In this document: positions 54,846-63,857 of the stretch, piece by piece
Layout: the number at the start of each line of letters is the position of its first letter
How positions within the stretch are numbered: the stretch's first letter is position 1
From: Pyxicephalus adspersus
Taxonomy: Eukaryota > Chordata > Amphibia > Anura > Pyxicephalidae
Length of the DNA stretch: 64,000 bases
Direction: 5' to 3'
Assembly: GCF_032062135.1 (NCBI RefSeq)
Contig: NC_092860.1
Location: 62,175,270-62,239,269 of the forward strand
Notes under the pieces: model-generated
Database searches by the model: none
The model's input: the letters and a program-made list of their open reading frames with translations, nothing else
Told to the model about the DNA's origin: nothing
Translations under genes and position numbers: made by a program

Positions 54846-55500
54846 ACAGCAAAATTGGCCCCGTTGTCACACACAACCTTGGCTGGCTGAAGTCTGTTGA
54901 GAGTTAGCCATATGTCCTCCTGCTTCCGCAAGGCACTTAGAATGGCTGCGCCCGTGTGGCTGAGGGAACCCAGGCTTTGCAACCTCAGGACTGCGTGGCA
55001 ATGTCCGAATTGTGCACCGAATTAGCAAATTGCAGGTTGTTGCTGGCGGTGAACAGATGCTGCCGAATGGGAGGTGCTGGGTCTCCATGGCAAATTGTCC
55101 CTGGAGGAAGAGGTTGAGGCACAAGAATCAGAGGAGGAGGTGGAAGTGGAGGTTGAGGAGAAGATTGCATGGCAATGTGCTTTGGGCGGAGGTAGGTATG
55201 CAGGCCTTGCTGCAGCTGCATCTTCCCCTGCAGCCACCAAAGTTACCCAGTGAGCTGTATAGGAAACATATCTTGCCACTCCATGGTTGTTTGACCAGCT
55301 GTTGGTTGTCAGGTGCACCTTGCCAGAAAATAAGTGCTGCAGGGCTATGGACGTAATGCTCTGCACGTGTTCATGCAAAGCACAAACACATTTTTCTGCA
55401 AAATACTGTCGCTTAGGCATAACGTACTGTGGGTTCGCGCAGAGGAATGCGTAACAGAACGCATTAGAGTCCACCAGTCGGTGAGGGAGGAGCTCTAACT
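54840..55500 (-). pseudogene. hAT copy 3 transposase, central part
   Basis: From 55474 down: LVDSNAFCYAFLCANPQYVM, PKRQYFAEKCV, then SGKVHLTTNSWSNNHGVARY and VSYTAHWVTL, the first half of the hAT catalytic region. After a Ser/Pro-rich stretch and frame change (54867-55124), LRKQEDIWLTLNRLQPAKVV and VCDNGAN follow. VCDNGAN corresponds to the catalytic DNGAN motif, and within ten codons the reading passes into satellite sequence. The C-terminal half and dimerisation domain are absent. Confidence 0.82.
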
Positions 55501-55689
55501 CTAATCAGCTGTGCAATTGCCACATTGATTAGCTTTGTTTTGGGGTCATTTGGGCCATATTTCATCTTGCGCTGGATTCTGCTAATGCTAATCACAGAAA
55601 GATTGGACGATGTGGTAGAAGTTGTCGGGGATGGCAATGATGCCTGGTCTTGACTGCTAGCAATGCGTGCTCCTGCTCACCGCTGGTGG

Positions 55690-55815
55690 AGCCTGAAAAA
55701 GGTAATGCTCTGCTACATGCCCCATTCAAATTGCTGGCAGCAGCACGGGTAACTTTGGTGGCAGAAGGAGGAAAGGCAACGGAGGAAGATCGAGCAGTTT
55801 AAGCTTGCTTCTTGT
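55690..55815. repeat. inverted repeat arm 1 in hAT copy 3
   Basis: AAAGGTAATGCTCTGCTACA through AGCTTGCTTCTTG is mirrored at 56107-56228 at about 90 percent by eye. Confidence 0.88.
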
Positions 55816-55879
55816 TTAAGCTGCCTGTCACTACAGCTATGCCTCAACAACCGCGGACTGGCACCACGAGCACCAGCTC

Positions 55880-56035
55880 CAGAGCACCTTTCGGCCCAGT
55901 TAGATGTTCGCCCATGTGGGCATTTTTTAATGTCCATATTGATGACAACACTATGGTCATCTGCAAACTGTGTGCTCAACACTTGAAATGAGGCAAAAAC
56001 CCAAACTTGGAACAAGTTGCATGAGCACACATTTA
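55880..56035 (+). pseudogene. BED zinc-finger segment of hAT copy 3, inverted
   Basis: The plus-strand reading MWAFFNVHIDDNTMVICKLC followed by AQHLK and, after a stop, GKNP resembles a BED finger (aromatic start, C-x2-C; the His pair lies in the decayed part AHI). It lies on the strand opposite to the transposase it should precede, inside the loop of the inverted repeat. Confidence 0.7.
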
Positions 56036-56106
56036 AATAGCCACCACCCGATAACCTGGCGGGAACACCTGGTCAAAGCACAGAGCTCTGTGTGACCACC
56101 TCATCC

Positions 56107-56228
56107 CAAGAAGCAAGCTAAAACTGCTCGATTTACCTCCACTGCCTTCCCTCCTTTTGCCACCAAAGTTACCCGAGCTGCTGCCAGCAATTTGAGTGGG
56201 GCATGTAGCCGAGCATTACCTTTTTTTT
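56107..56228. repeat. inverted repeat arm 2 in hAT copy 3
   Basis: AAGAAGCAAGCTAAAACTGC through GAGCATTACCTTTTTTT is the reverse complement of arm 1. Confidence 0.88.
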
Positions 56229-56503
56229 ACCTTGTAGCTAATATGCTTCACAAAGTGTAAATTTGTATAGTAAGTGGACTTTTTTTATTGGGGGGGGGGG
56301 GGTTTGACACCAAAAATGCAAGTGAAATGTGTGTAAGTAGCACTTTCCTTCAGTGGGGACGCTTGTAATATGCAGCACAGTATACAAAATATATACTGCA
56401 GTATACACTGCGTCTGAGTGTCTGTCTCTCAGTAAAGGTGTGATACTGTGCATGCAGTCAGGGAGGGTACCCTGCCTCTGGCTGCGTGTATGTAACACAC
56501 TGA

Positions 56504-56534
<31 letters not shown>
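56504..56534. repeat. (CTAT)n microsatellite
   Basis: Seven to eight tandem CTAT units. Confidence 0.92.
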
Positions 56535-57554
56535 GCTAAAAGTGAAATACTCTACCTGAGTACAGAAGATTTCAGGATTGCACCAATACAGTACAAGGAA
56601 GCAGCGGCCTTTTGGAACCGGTTTGAAAAACCAACCTGGAACACCTGTTTTTTCGGCTCACCGAGGTGCTGAGCCCCAAATGTCTAGTGATATGCAATAT
56701 GTCCATGTCTGTTGGATTCAAAGCTGGTGAAGTGCTAGAGTACCCAATTCCTAATGTGCCCTTGGACATCTTAGAAGGGAATTTTTATAGCTCCACACTG
56801 GCAGATTTGTGCCAATTGGATTGACGTGCACTTCCACTTACGCTTCGAGCTGCGCTCCAGGGTTAAAGGTGCCACCCACTCAAATCAGCTGGCTCATCAG
56901 AAGTTCACCTGCATTATATTGACCAGAGCTGTGTAGCTGGCTAATTTTTTGACTGAAAGACCCCCCTCAGAGACCTCTGCCTGTACTCTGAAGCCTGTGT
57001 ATGGCTTGTAACGGAGCGGTGAAACCTGGTGGCTAATTTTTGGACCAGAGGAAACCCCTCGTGCCCCTCTCTGCCTCTACTCCGAGACCGTATAAAATCT
57101 GGCATGTTCCCTTGACCGCCCCATAAAATAGCCTTGCCAGCAACATAAAAAAGACTTTCTTATTTTTTTTTTACTTGTACAGTGTTGTGCAGAGCTGGGG
57201 GAGTCTTGACATGTCTTTTTAAATGTATTTAGAGGCTGTAGAAGCTCTACACAGTCCGGAAAAAACAACCCAAAATTTTCCCTCATTGACTTTAATGGAG
57301 TTCAAATTCGACGTTCGATCACCCAAATAATTATGCATTATTCGACCGAATAGCGGTCGAATCAAATAGTGAACTATTCGACCAACTCTAGGTATGAGTG
57401 CAGCAACTCTAAGACATTTTGGACTTTAATGATATAACAATTAAACGTCCATTATTGCAAGTGTTAGCCATTCTTGGATTTACGATTCTTCTGAGAACCT
57501 GGGGTTACTGGTACATGCTACTGTACAGTAATTTTACATGATTAACATTTTTTT

Positions 57555-57807
57555 GTGTTTTTTAATTTAAAGTTTATTATTGAGTTTATTAAATATTAGA
57601 CATATTTCAGTGAGTTATGCCTTAAAAACTTAGGCCTACAATGTAAAATAAATTTCTATGCAAAAAAAAAATTTAACACTTTTTGCGTGGAAATAGGGAG
57701 AGAATTAGAACGCTAGGGGGGCTACGGTGGCTGAGTGCAGTACGGCTTTGTACCGCTTTAAGCCACTTTTTGTAGACAGAATCATACTCCCAGGGAGGTT
57801 GAAGAGA
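57555..57807. mobile_element. piggyBac-like terminus
   Basis: Sequence up to GAATTAGAACGCTAGGGGGG at about 57721 is the reverse complement of the start of the 63713-63857 element and of the 38901 piggyBac end. It then continues to CTCCCAGGGAGG followed by TTGA, resembling a second piggyBac terminus with a decayed TTAA. Confidence 0.6.
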
Positions 57808-58826
57808 ATTTCGTGGTTAGGTACGATAAGTAGTATACCTTCCCTAACCACTAAATTCTCACTTTGGTATATGTTTACCGTAATATGGCTGTAATGGCCG
57901 TATTATGCAATTTTATTGGTATTTATTTTGAATATTGAAATTTGCCAGTGGCTGCAGCATTTCCCACCCTCGGCCTATACTCAAGTAAATCAATTTTTCC
58001 TGTTTTCCAAGGTAAAAGTAGGTACCTCGGCTTATACTCGGATCGACTTATACTCGAGTATGTGTGGAACCAATTTGCAAAATTTCACTAATATTAATAC
58101 ACAAAACAATAGTTCCAAACCCTTGATGTTTACAATTCCACAAACTTCATTAAATGCTTCACTTAACACCTCTGATTTGCAATTCCTAAAACTAATAACC
58201 GGTAACAATTATTTATGCATATAACAAATATTTCTGCTTCTTCAATATCAATATCTACATAAACCTACTGTAGAAAAGACTAATTAAGCATTATTAATAA
58301 TCCCTCACGATACTCTATCAGTAGAGGAATATTATGTATTAAAACTGGGGCTCCATTTCTGTCCCTATTCATTTGTTAGCACGTCAATTATTTTTTAAAG
58401 TAAGGACAGAAACAAAGAACTTGAATCAAACATGATTTTTTCAACCAGACACAATTTATGTTCCATGTTTGGTACTTAAACCATGGGAGAGTTTTGTGCC
58501 CTCCGAGATCTTACCCAATTATTGGAAGAACATTAAACATCATTGGCTAATACACAGGATTACAAATTAAGTTAGTTGACTTCCTGTTTGAGTGAATAAA
58601 GCTTGTCTAACTTTAAACTTAAATCTTCTAGGTTTTCTAATTTTCAACAGATGCCGGTCATCAATATTTTTGTAAAAACAGTTTGTAATGAAATAAGACA
58701 AATTCTAGTTTGAATGTTGTTTTCCTAACAGTTTGTCAAAAGATCAGGTCTTAAAAAATTTGGGAGAAAACTCTGAAATAATAATAAAACCTTCTGATAA
58801 AAGAGGGAATATTGTAATCATGAACA

Positions 58827-59036
58827 ATGAGGACTGCCGCCTTATGTGCCATAAAATCCTTTAAAACTGAGTGGTACCAACTTATACCACCAGATAACGT
58901 ACAAAAATACTATGATGAATACTTTAAGCTGATAATAGAGGCCTGTAATTGGTCAGCTATCAATCAAAACACCTATGACTTAATAGATGTTAAACAACCG
59001 AGATTAGCAACTTTTTATGCTTTCCCTAAGACACAT
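58827..59036 (+). pseudogene. Penelope-like RT, N-terminal part
   Basis: The frame reads FKTEWYQLIPPDNVQKYYDE, then IDVKQPRLATFYAFPKTH, the characteristic Penelope RT entry motif (TFY-x2-PK-x-H). Coding is interrupted at the His codon by the solo LTR. The preceding region has the expected acidic and aromatic spacing but many stops. Confidence 0.8.
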
Positions 59037-59775
59037 TGTCACACGTACCTGTTCCTCACTAAAACACAGGCATCTCTCTCCTGCGCATGTGGGCAGTTCT
59101 GATGCTGGCCGTGCCTCTGTTTCCAGGCTTTATCGACCCCGTCCATGCCGCTGGCCAATCAGGAAGTAGCCCCTTTACCAGCTATGGCTATTTAGCTTGC
59201 TCTCAGACTCCATTCTGTGTTAGTGCATCAAGGTACTAGTGCCTAGCTTCCTAGTTCTGTAAACTAGTTCCTGTACACCTGCTGCCTAATCCAGTGTTTC
59301 CTGTGTCCAGCTCCTGTGTTAACCCCTCGTGGTCTAGTCTATTGGTTCCCAGCCAACTTCCCTGTGCTGTTCCTGTGTTCCTGTCTGCCTGTGGTTATCC
59401 CTGCTTTTCCTGTGCCTTCTGCTGTTCCAGAGTCTCCAGTGTTCCTTGTGCCTGCAGTGGCCCCTGTGTCATTGCTGTCTGTCTCCTGGATCCCTGGCTA
59501 TTGACCCCTGGCATGTGACCTGACCTCTCTTGCTTGCTGCCTGTCTCGACCCCGGCTTTCCTTGACTATCCTCCTGGCTGTTGATTTGGTACCGTGCTTG
59601 CCCACCTTGGTGTGCCCAAGGACCGCAACCTTGCCGTAACCAGCAGCGCAACATCCTCACCATCAGAGGCTCTGGAGAAAACCTGGTTACGGCTTAGACT
59701 CTGTGCCTTGGCCCTTTTCAGGGCTCGCACCACCTTAATACGTCCCCTAGTGGTCCTGTCTCTCAGTGCGTGACA
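59037..59775 (+). repeat. solo Gypsy-type LTR inserted in the Penelope-like RT
   Basis: Complete 739-bp LTR with TGTCACACGTACC and GTGCGTGACA ends, flanked by CACAT (59032-59036) and CAAAT (59776-59780), a 5-bp duplication with one mismatch. Partial copies of this LTR are at 3404-3883, 2811-2880 (inverted) and 63021-63243. Confidence 0.88.
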
Positions 59776-59780
59776 CAAAT

Positions 59781-60320
59781 AAACATTTGAAACAGCCTCC
59801 TGACCGTCCTATTGTGTCAAGAGTAGGATGTTTGACAACAAATGCAAGTGAATTAGTTGATCAGTACCAGAGACTACATGTCTTACATTCGTATTTACAT
59901 GACACTTTATATTTACCCCAAAGGAAATAATCTTTCTATCCCACCTGGTATCAGTAGATGTAGAGGTGTTATATTCAAGTCTCACTCTATTATTGAAGTT
60001 ATTGAAGTTATTTGTAAGTTTCTCCTTGAAAATCCATATTCAAGTTGGGAGAAATTTTACTACTAAAATTTTTATTAAATTACATTTTCACAATAAATAT
60101 ATTTATCTATGGCAGTTCCCTCTACCTCCAGATACAGGGCGTAGCAATAAGGACTCGTTGTGTCCCCACATATGATACCTGTACCTGGTGGGAAAAAGAT
60201 ATTTTTGCTAGTAACAACTTGGCCAATTTACAAGCCATATTTTAATATGGAGACAATTTATTGATGTCATTTTCATTGTCTGGACTGGTACTTATATTGA
60301 GCTAAACTAGTTTGTGGCCT
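59781..60320 (+). pseudogene. Penelope-like RT, catalytic part
   Basis: Directly after the LTR the reading is HLKQPPDRPIVSRVGCLTTN, then ASELVDQYQRLHV, the RT segment that follows the PK-x-H motif. After frame changes, QGVAIRTRCVPTYDTC (about 60135) is the palm QGVAMGT-type motif. RQFIDVIFIVWTGTYIEL (60246-60300) is the catalytic box, where the usual Tyr-x-Asp-Asp has become Phe-Ile-Asp-Val. Loss of the second Asp should abolish polymerisation. Confidence 0.82.
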
Positions 60321-60974
60321 GCGGACAGGAAAATGATTATATTTTAAGGTTTACAATGACATATAATCTGCAATTTATAGCATTTTAGAACACAAATATT
60401 GCAGTCCAGGAAGATACAAGGAAGGGAAGTTGAGTACAACACTCTATTTACCAACTGCTGGCAACACAAATCTCCATACCCATGCCCATTCTTTTCATTT
60501 GAGTATTCCATATTCACAGTATTTAGGACTGAGATGAAATTGCTCACTTAACAATGATTTTCAAAAAGCAGTAAAAGAACTACAAAATAGATTATTACAC
60601 TGTGGCTACAATAAAAAATCTACCTAAAATCGCATTGGAAATCCAAATCACAAAATTGTACTTCATCACTTTTTTAAAAACCCTAAAAATAATGAAAACA
60701 GAATATATGGGGATAAAGCTGACAAAGATAAAATCTTAAATGTTACTATGTATACCTATAATTGGAGACACATTCATCAAATATTGGATACAAATTAGTC
60801 ATATGTTTATTACTGAAACTCAGGATATTATTTATCGTAAGTCAATTCATAGTCACTACCGAAGATCAGAAAGAGGTGACTCATATACAACTGCAATCAT
60901 TGTCAGCAGATTAATGACCATGGACATAATGGGATTCGTCTACTCAACTTTACTATATTTAACCCAAGTTAATA

Positions 60975-61110
60975 TGCCACATGTGATACCTCACCAGTAA
61001 TTTTTTTAAACTCATATTTTTACATTGGTAAAACGAATGAAAAATTTTGTAAAAGAATATATGAACATGTTTATTATCTTACAAATGGGAGGACTCTTAC
61101 ATCAATCACT
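60975..61110 (+). pseudogene. Penelope-like GIY-YIG endonuclease remnant
   Basis: In one frame YATCDTSPV and then FYIGKTNEKFCKRIYEHVYY are the second half of the GIY-YIG fold (YIG, followed by the Arg-containing helix). It matches FYVGKTNRTFRKRI of copy 1. The first GIY strand is degenerate. Confidence 0.75.
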
Positions 61111-61239
61111 TAGAGCTTAGAGGTACTAAACCCCTAGGTTTAAATGATGTTCATAGTTTCAGTTGTATGTTTTTTTGTTTTTTTTTTACAAATCCAAAAA
61201 AGTTGTTTTAATAGATTCAAATATTTAATTTAATAATTC

Positions 61240-61880
61240 AGCTTATTCAGGGTAAACATGTAGGAAGTTGGGTTACTGTAGTTAGAGGAAGTGGTAAGGG
61301 CTCCCAGAAAAGGAAGGTCAGCCCTGTATTTGATTGCTCCAACAATTTTGCAAAGCTATATGAAGATGTGCGGGTGGCAAACCCAATAGTGGCAACCCTA
61401 AATGTTACTTCTACCACTAACAGCCGGGAGAGCAGCCCATCTAGTAGGGGTGGGGAAGGCAGTGCAGGAAGGCATAGACAATTGGTTGTCATAGGAGATT
61501 CTATGATCAGGAGGACTGATAGAATAATTTGTCGCCCGGATCCCTTCAACCAAATGGTTTGCTGTCTCCCTGGTGCCAGGGTTCAGCATGTGTTAGACTG
61601 AGTGGACAAATTACTGGGAGAGGCTGAGCATGACCCAGCTGTCTTGGTTCATGTTGGAACCAATAACATGATATATAGAAGATCGAGGATACTTAAAAAT
61701 CAGTTTAAAGAACTAGGTTTAAAGTTGAAGGAAAGGACCTCCAAGGTTATATTCTCTGGAATATTGCCTGTGCCATGCACAACACAGGAAAGGTGGCCAG
61801 AGCTTAGACAGTTAAATGCATGGCTTAAGTCCCGGTGAAAAGGGATGTCCATATATAATCAGAACCCATAGCACTTCTAT
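61240..61880 (+). pseudogene. CR1 LINE (copy 3) ORF1: SGNH/GDSL esterase domain, first part
   Basis: CR1 ORF1 proteins of several vertebrates carry an esterase-like SGNH domain. Here RHRQLVVIGDSMIRRTDRII contains the block I GDS (nucleophile Ser codon at 61500-61502). It is followed by CCLPGARVQHVLD, a stop, then VHVGTNNMIYRRSRILKNQF (block III Gly-x-Asn) and KVIFSGILPVPCTTQERWPE. One stop interrupts it at 61599. The last block, with the catalytic His, lies beyond an inserted L2 at 62541. Confidence 0.85.
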
Positions 61881-61884
61881 TTAA

Positions 61885-62540
61885 ACAACAGGCAAGGTCA
61901 TGTTGGGACCCTGGTCACATGCCCAAATCTCAAGTGCCCAAATTATAAGTGCAATGGGAATTAATCCAGGGAATTGACACAGGAATTGGAACAGATTTGG
62001 ACATACTATTTTTCTCTACAACTTCTACCTCCTGCCTTTGGACTGATTTATCTACCTGGACTCCAACACATTCTCTGCTGCTGCTGCTACCATTCTAAAC
62101 TGGTATTTCATCAAACCATCCCTTTGACTGAATCATCATCCTGCACTCCTGGAACAAGTTTACAAGCCTCACTTGAACCCATATTATTGGACTGCTTCTC
62201 TTGGACTTCAGTTTGCCACATTGTTTATTGTACGCATATGGTTCCCAATTATCTGTAAAAATGTATTACTCATCTTGCTCTCTCTCTGTTGGCACTACTC
62301 CCTGCACTCCCCATTCTGATAACTCATTGTCTCCCTGCTCTTTCACTTTCCTTATTTCTCTGTCTGTGCTCCTGCACCTTTTTACTTTACTGATACTCTC
62401 TGGTGACATCTCACCCAACCCTGGTCCCCCTATTAGTCTGTCATTTGCAATCCCTATTTAATGTACAGCGCTGCGTAATATGTTGGCGCTATATAAATCC
62501 TGTTTATTAATAATATTAATAATAATAATAATATTATTAA
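61885..62540 (+). mobile_element. L2 derivative (copy 3): 5' leader joined to 3' tail
   Basis: The leader matches L2 copy 2 (CCCAAATCTCAAGTGCC) and runs to the 2A-like motif ILSGDISPNPGPP (62393-62431). A few codons later the 3' tail starts (GCGTAATATGTTGGCGCTAT) and ends in (TAA)n. All of ORF2 is missing. It lies inside CR1 ORF1. Confidence 0.85.
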
Positions 62541-62670
62541 TGGGTTCTTAGAGCACTGGGCTGACTTTTCATTGGGGTACAACCTTTATGCCAGAGATGG
62601 TTGGCACCTAAATTTTAGGGGGTCTGTTGTGCTAGGGAAAACATTTAGAGGAATTGTGGAGGGATATTTA
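62541..62670 (+). pseudogene. CR1 ORF1, end of SGNH domain
   Basis: The frame-shifted reading SLGYNLYARDGWHLNFRGSV contains the terminal Asp-x-x-His of SGNH hydrolases (catalytic His codon at 62605-62607), followed by VLGKTFRGIVEGYLN and a stop. It continues the domain interrupted at about 61880. Confidence 0.8.
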
Positions 62671-62799
62671 AACTAGGATAGAGGGGAGTGGGACAGTTAA
62701 ATAAGGAGGCAGAAAGGTCAGACGGGGGTCAATCACTAGTGGAGGGTGGATTGGGGATAGTTGGGGGGAAAGGTAATGGATAAATTTAAGGAGTTTCCC

Positions 62800-63020
62800 A
62801 TGTTACACAAAAACATTGGATTGTGCAGTACTAATTATACTGCAAAACAAAATGATTTGGCAAACAGTGCTAGTAAATGCAGCAATGGTTTAAAGAGCCT
62901 TCCAATGCTAGAAGTCTGGCAAACAAAATAGGGGAGTTGGAAGCCTTAGTGATTATAGAGTATTATGACTTAGTTGGTATTGCTGAATCCTGGCTTTGTT
63001 CTTCACATGACTGGGCTGTC
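62800..63020 (+). pseudogene. CR1 copy 3 ORF2 start
   Basis: Nearly the same sequence as 18890-19110 of CR1 copy 1, encoding NARSLANK, YDLVGIAESWLCSSHDWAV. It breaks off at GGGCTGTC, where LTR sequence begins. Confidence 0.88.
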
Positions 63021-63243
63021 TCCTGCTGTTCCAGTGTCCCCAGTGTTCCCTGTGCCTGCAGTGGCCCCTTGTGTCATTGTTGTCTGTCTCCTGGACCGTG
63101 GTTGCCCACTTTGGTGTGCCCAAGGACCTCAACCTGGCCGTAACCTGCAGCGCAACATCCTCACCATTGGAGGCTTTGGAGAAAACCTGGTTACGGCTTA
63201 GACTCTGCTCCCTGGCCCTTCTCAGGGCTCGCACCACTTCCAT
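63021..63243 (+). repeat. Gypsy-type LTR fragment (copy C)
   Basis: Matches the later half of the 59037-59775 LTR (CGCAACATCCTCACCAT and GAGAAAACCTGGTTACGGCT), with a central deletion and without the terminal CGTGACA. Confidence 0.85.
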
Positions 63244-63416
63244 ACACCTTCAAACGCTCCATGTCTTAGTAGATACTTAGTATATGTCTTAATAGAAGTA
63301 AGTGACAGTGATCCAGCAGTGGAAGATAAAGTGATGTCTTCCCGTATGGAGTATTTTCATTGTGGTATGTTGGCAGCTGTCCAAAAGGGAGAAAAATACT
63401 AAGTCTCCCCTTACCA

Positions 63417-63454
63417 CTGCGAAAGCCCGGTTCGGGGGAAACGCCTCAGGTGGG
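63417..63454 (+). ncRNA. degenerate hammerhead-like motif
   Basis: CTGCGAA, a stem-loop (GCCCGGTTCGGGG), GAAA, then CGCCTCAGGTGG. It has the layout of the 40758 motif, but CTGANGA is changed to CTGCGAA. Confidence 0.25.
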
Positions 63455-63712
63455 ACACCTTACCGCCATCGCTAACCTAGTATGATACTAAACCATATTG
63501 CTATTTTATGCGAAACTAGTGCTTATATGTTAGCCTAGGATTCATTTATAGAGACACAGCTCTTAATCTTTAAAATTATGTTGTTGGAACAATAAAATTT
63601 TGTGTTTTTAAATTTAACTGTTTGCCCTTCAAAAGTCTGGCTTTCCCTCCCTCCTCTTCTTCTCTTCCTCCCACAGATACACGATTCTCTTTCATAAAGA
63701 CAGGGTCTTTTT

Positions 63713-63857
63713 CCCCCTAGCATTCTAATTCTGTATGTATTTCCATTCAAAAAGTGTTACATTTTTTTTGCATGGAATATTTTTTTACATTGTAGGATAT
63801 AATTCTTAGGCATAACTCACCGAAATATGTTCAATATTTAATAAATTCAATAATAAA
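63713..63857. mobile_element. piggyBac-like terminus, cut by hAT copy 4
   Basis: CCCCCTAGCATTCTAATTCT, then TGCATGGAAT and CATAACTCACCGAAATATGT match the reverse complement of 57560-57720. It ends abruptly at the hAT terminus. No TTAA precedes it. Confidence 0.65.

Larger units (their letters stand above)
53722..57390 (-). mobile_element. hAT DNA transposon (copy 3), rearranged
   Basis: Ends TAGCGTTGGTGTTTGAA and, reverse-complemented, TAGAGTTGGTCGAATAG are flanked by GTTATAAG (53714-53721) and GGTATGAG (57391-57398), an 8-bp duplication with two mismatches. Inside are a satellite, part of the transposase on the minus strand, and an inverted BED-finger block. The lineage differs from hAT copies 1 and 2 by its termini. 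Confidence 0.82.
53486..57512. mobile_element. MITE with ~50-bp terminal inverted repeats, split by hAT copy 3
   Basis: CCTGGGTTCTGAAAAGAATCG with GTAAATCCAAGTATGGC and CACTTGCAAT (53486-53540) is mirrored by ATTGCAAGTGTTAGCCATTC and TTGGATTTACGATTCTTC (57452-57510). Removing the hAT leaves a short (about 350 bp) element. Confidence 0.75.
52668..58066. mobile_element. nested DNA-transposon complex, outermost element
   Basis: The left end TATATACCCGAGTAAAAGCCGA and the right end (ACTTATACTCGAGTA, with CTCGGCTTATACTCGG just inside) are inverted copies of the same terminus. About 5.4 kb lies between them, mostly later insertions. Left interior (52700-53160) and right interior (57810-58040) belong to the host element. 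Confidence 0.65.
58080..61200 (+). mobile_element. Penelope-like retroelement (copy 2), split by a solo LTR
   Basis: Plus-strand element with RT segments on both sides of the 59037-59775 LTR and a GIY-YIG remnant near its 3' end. The 5' part (58080-58800) is poorly readable. Copy 1 lies at 3884-4300. Confidence 0.82.

Noticed and set aside
57297..57390. A separate small palindromic element around TTCGACCGAATAGCGGTCGAA
   Set aside because: It is the subterminal region of hAT copy 3, ending at its inverted terminus.
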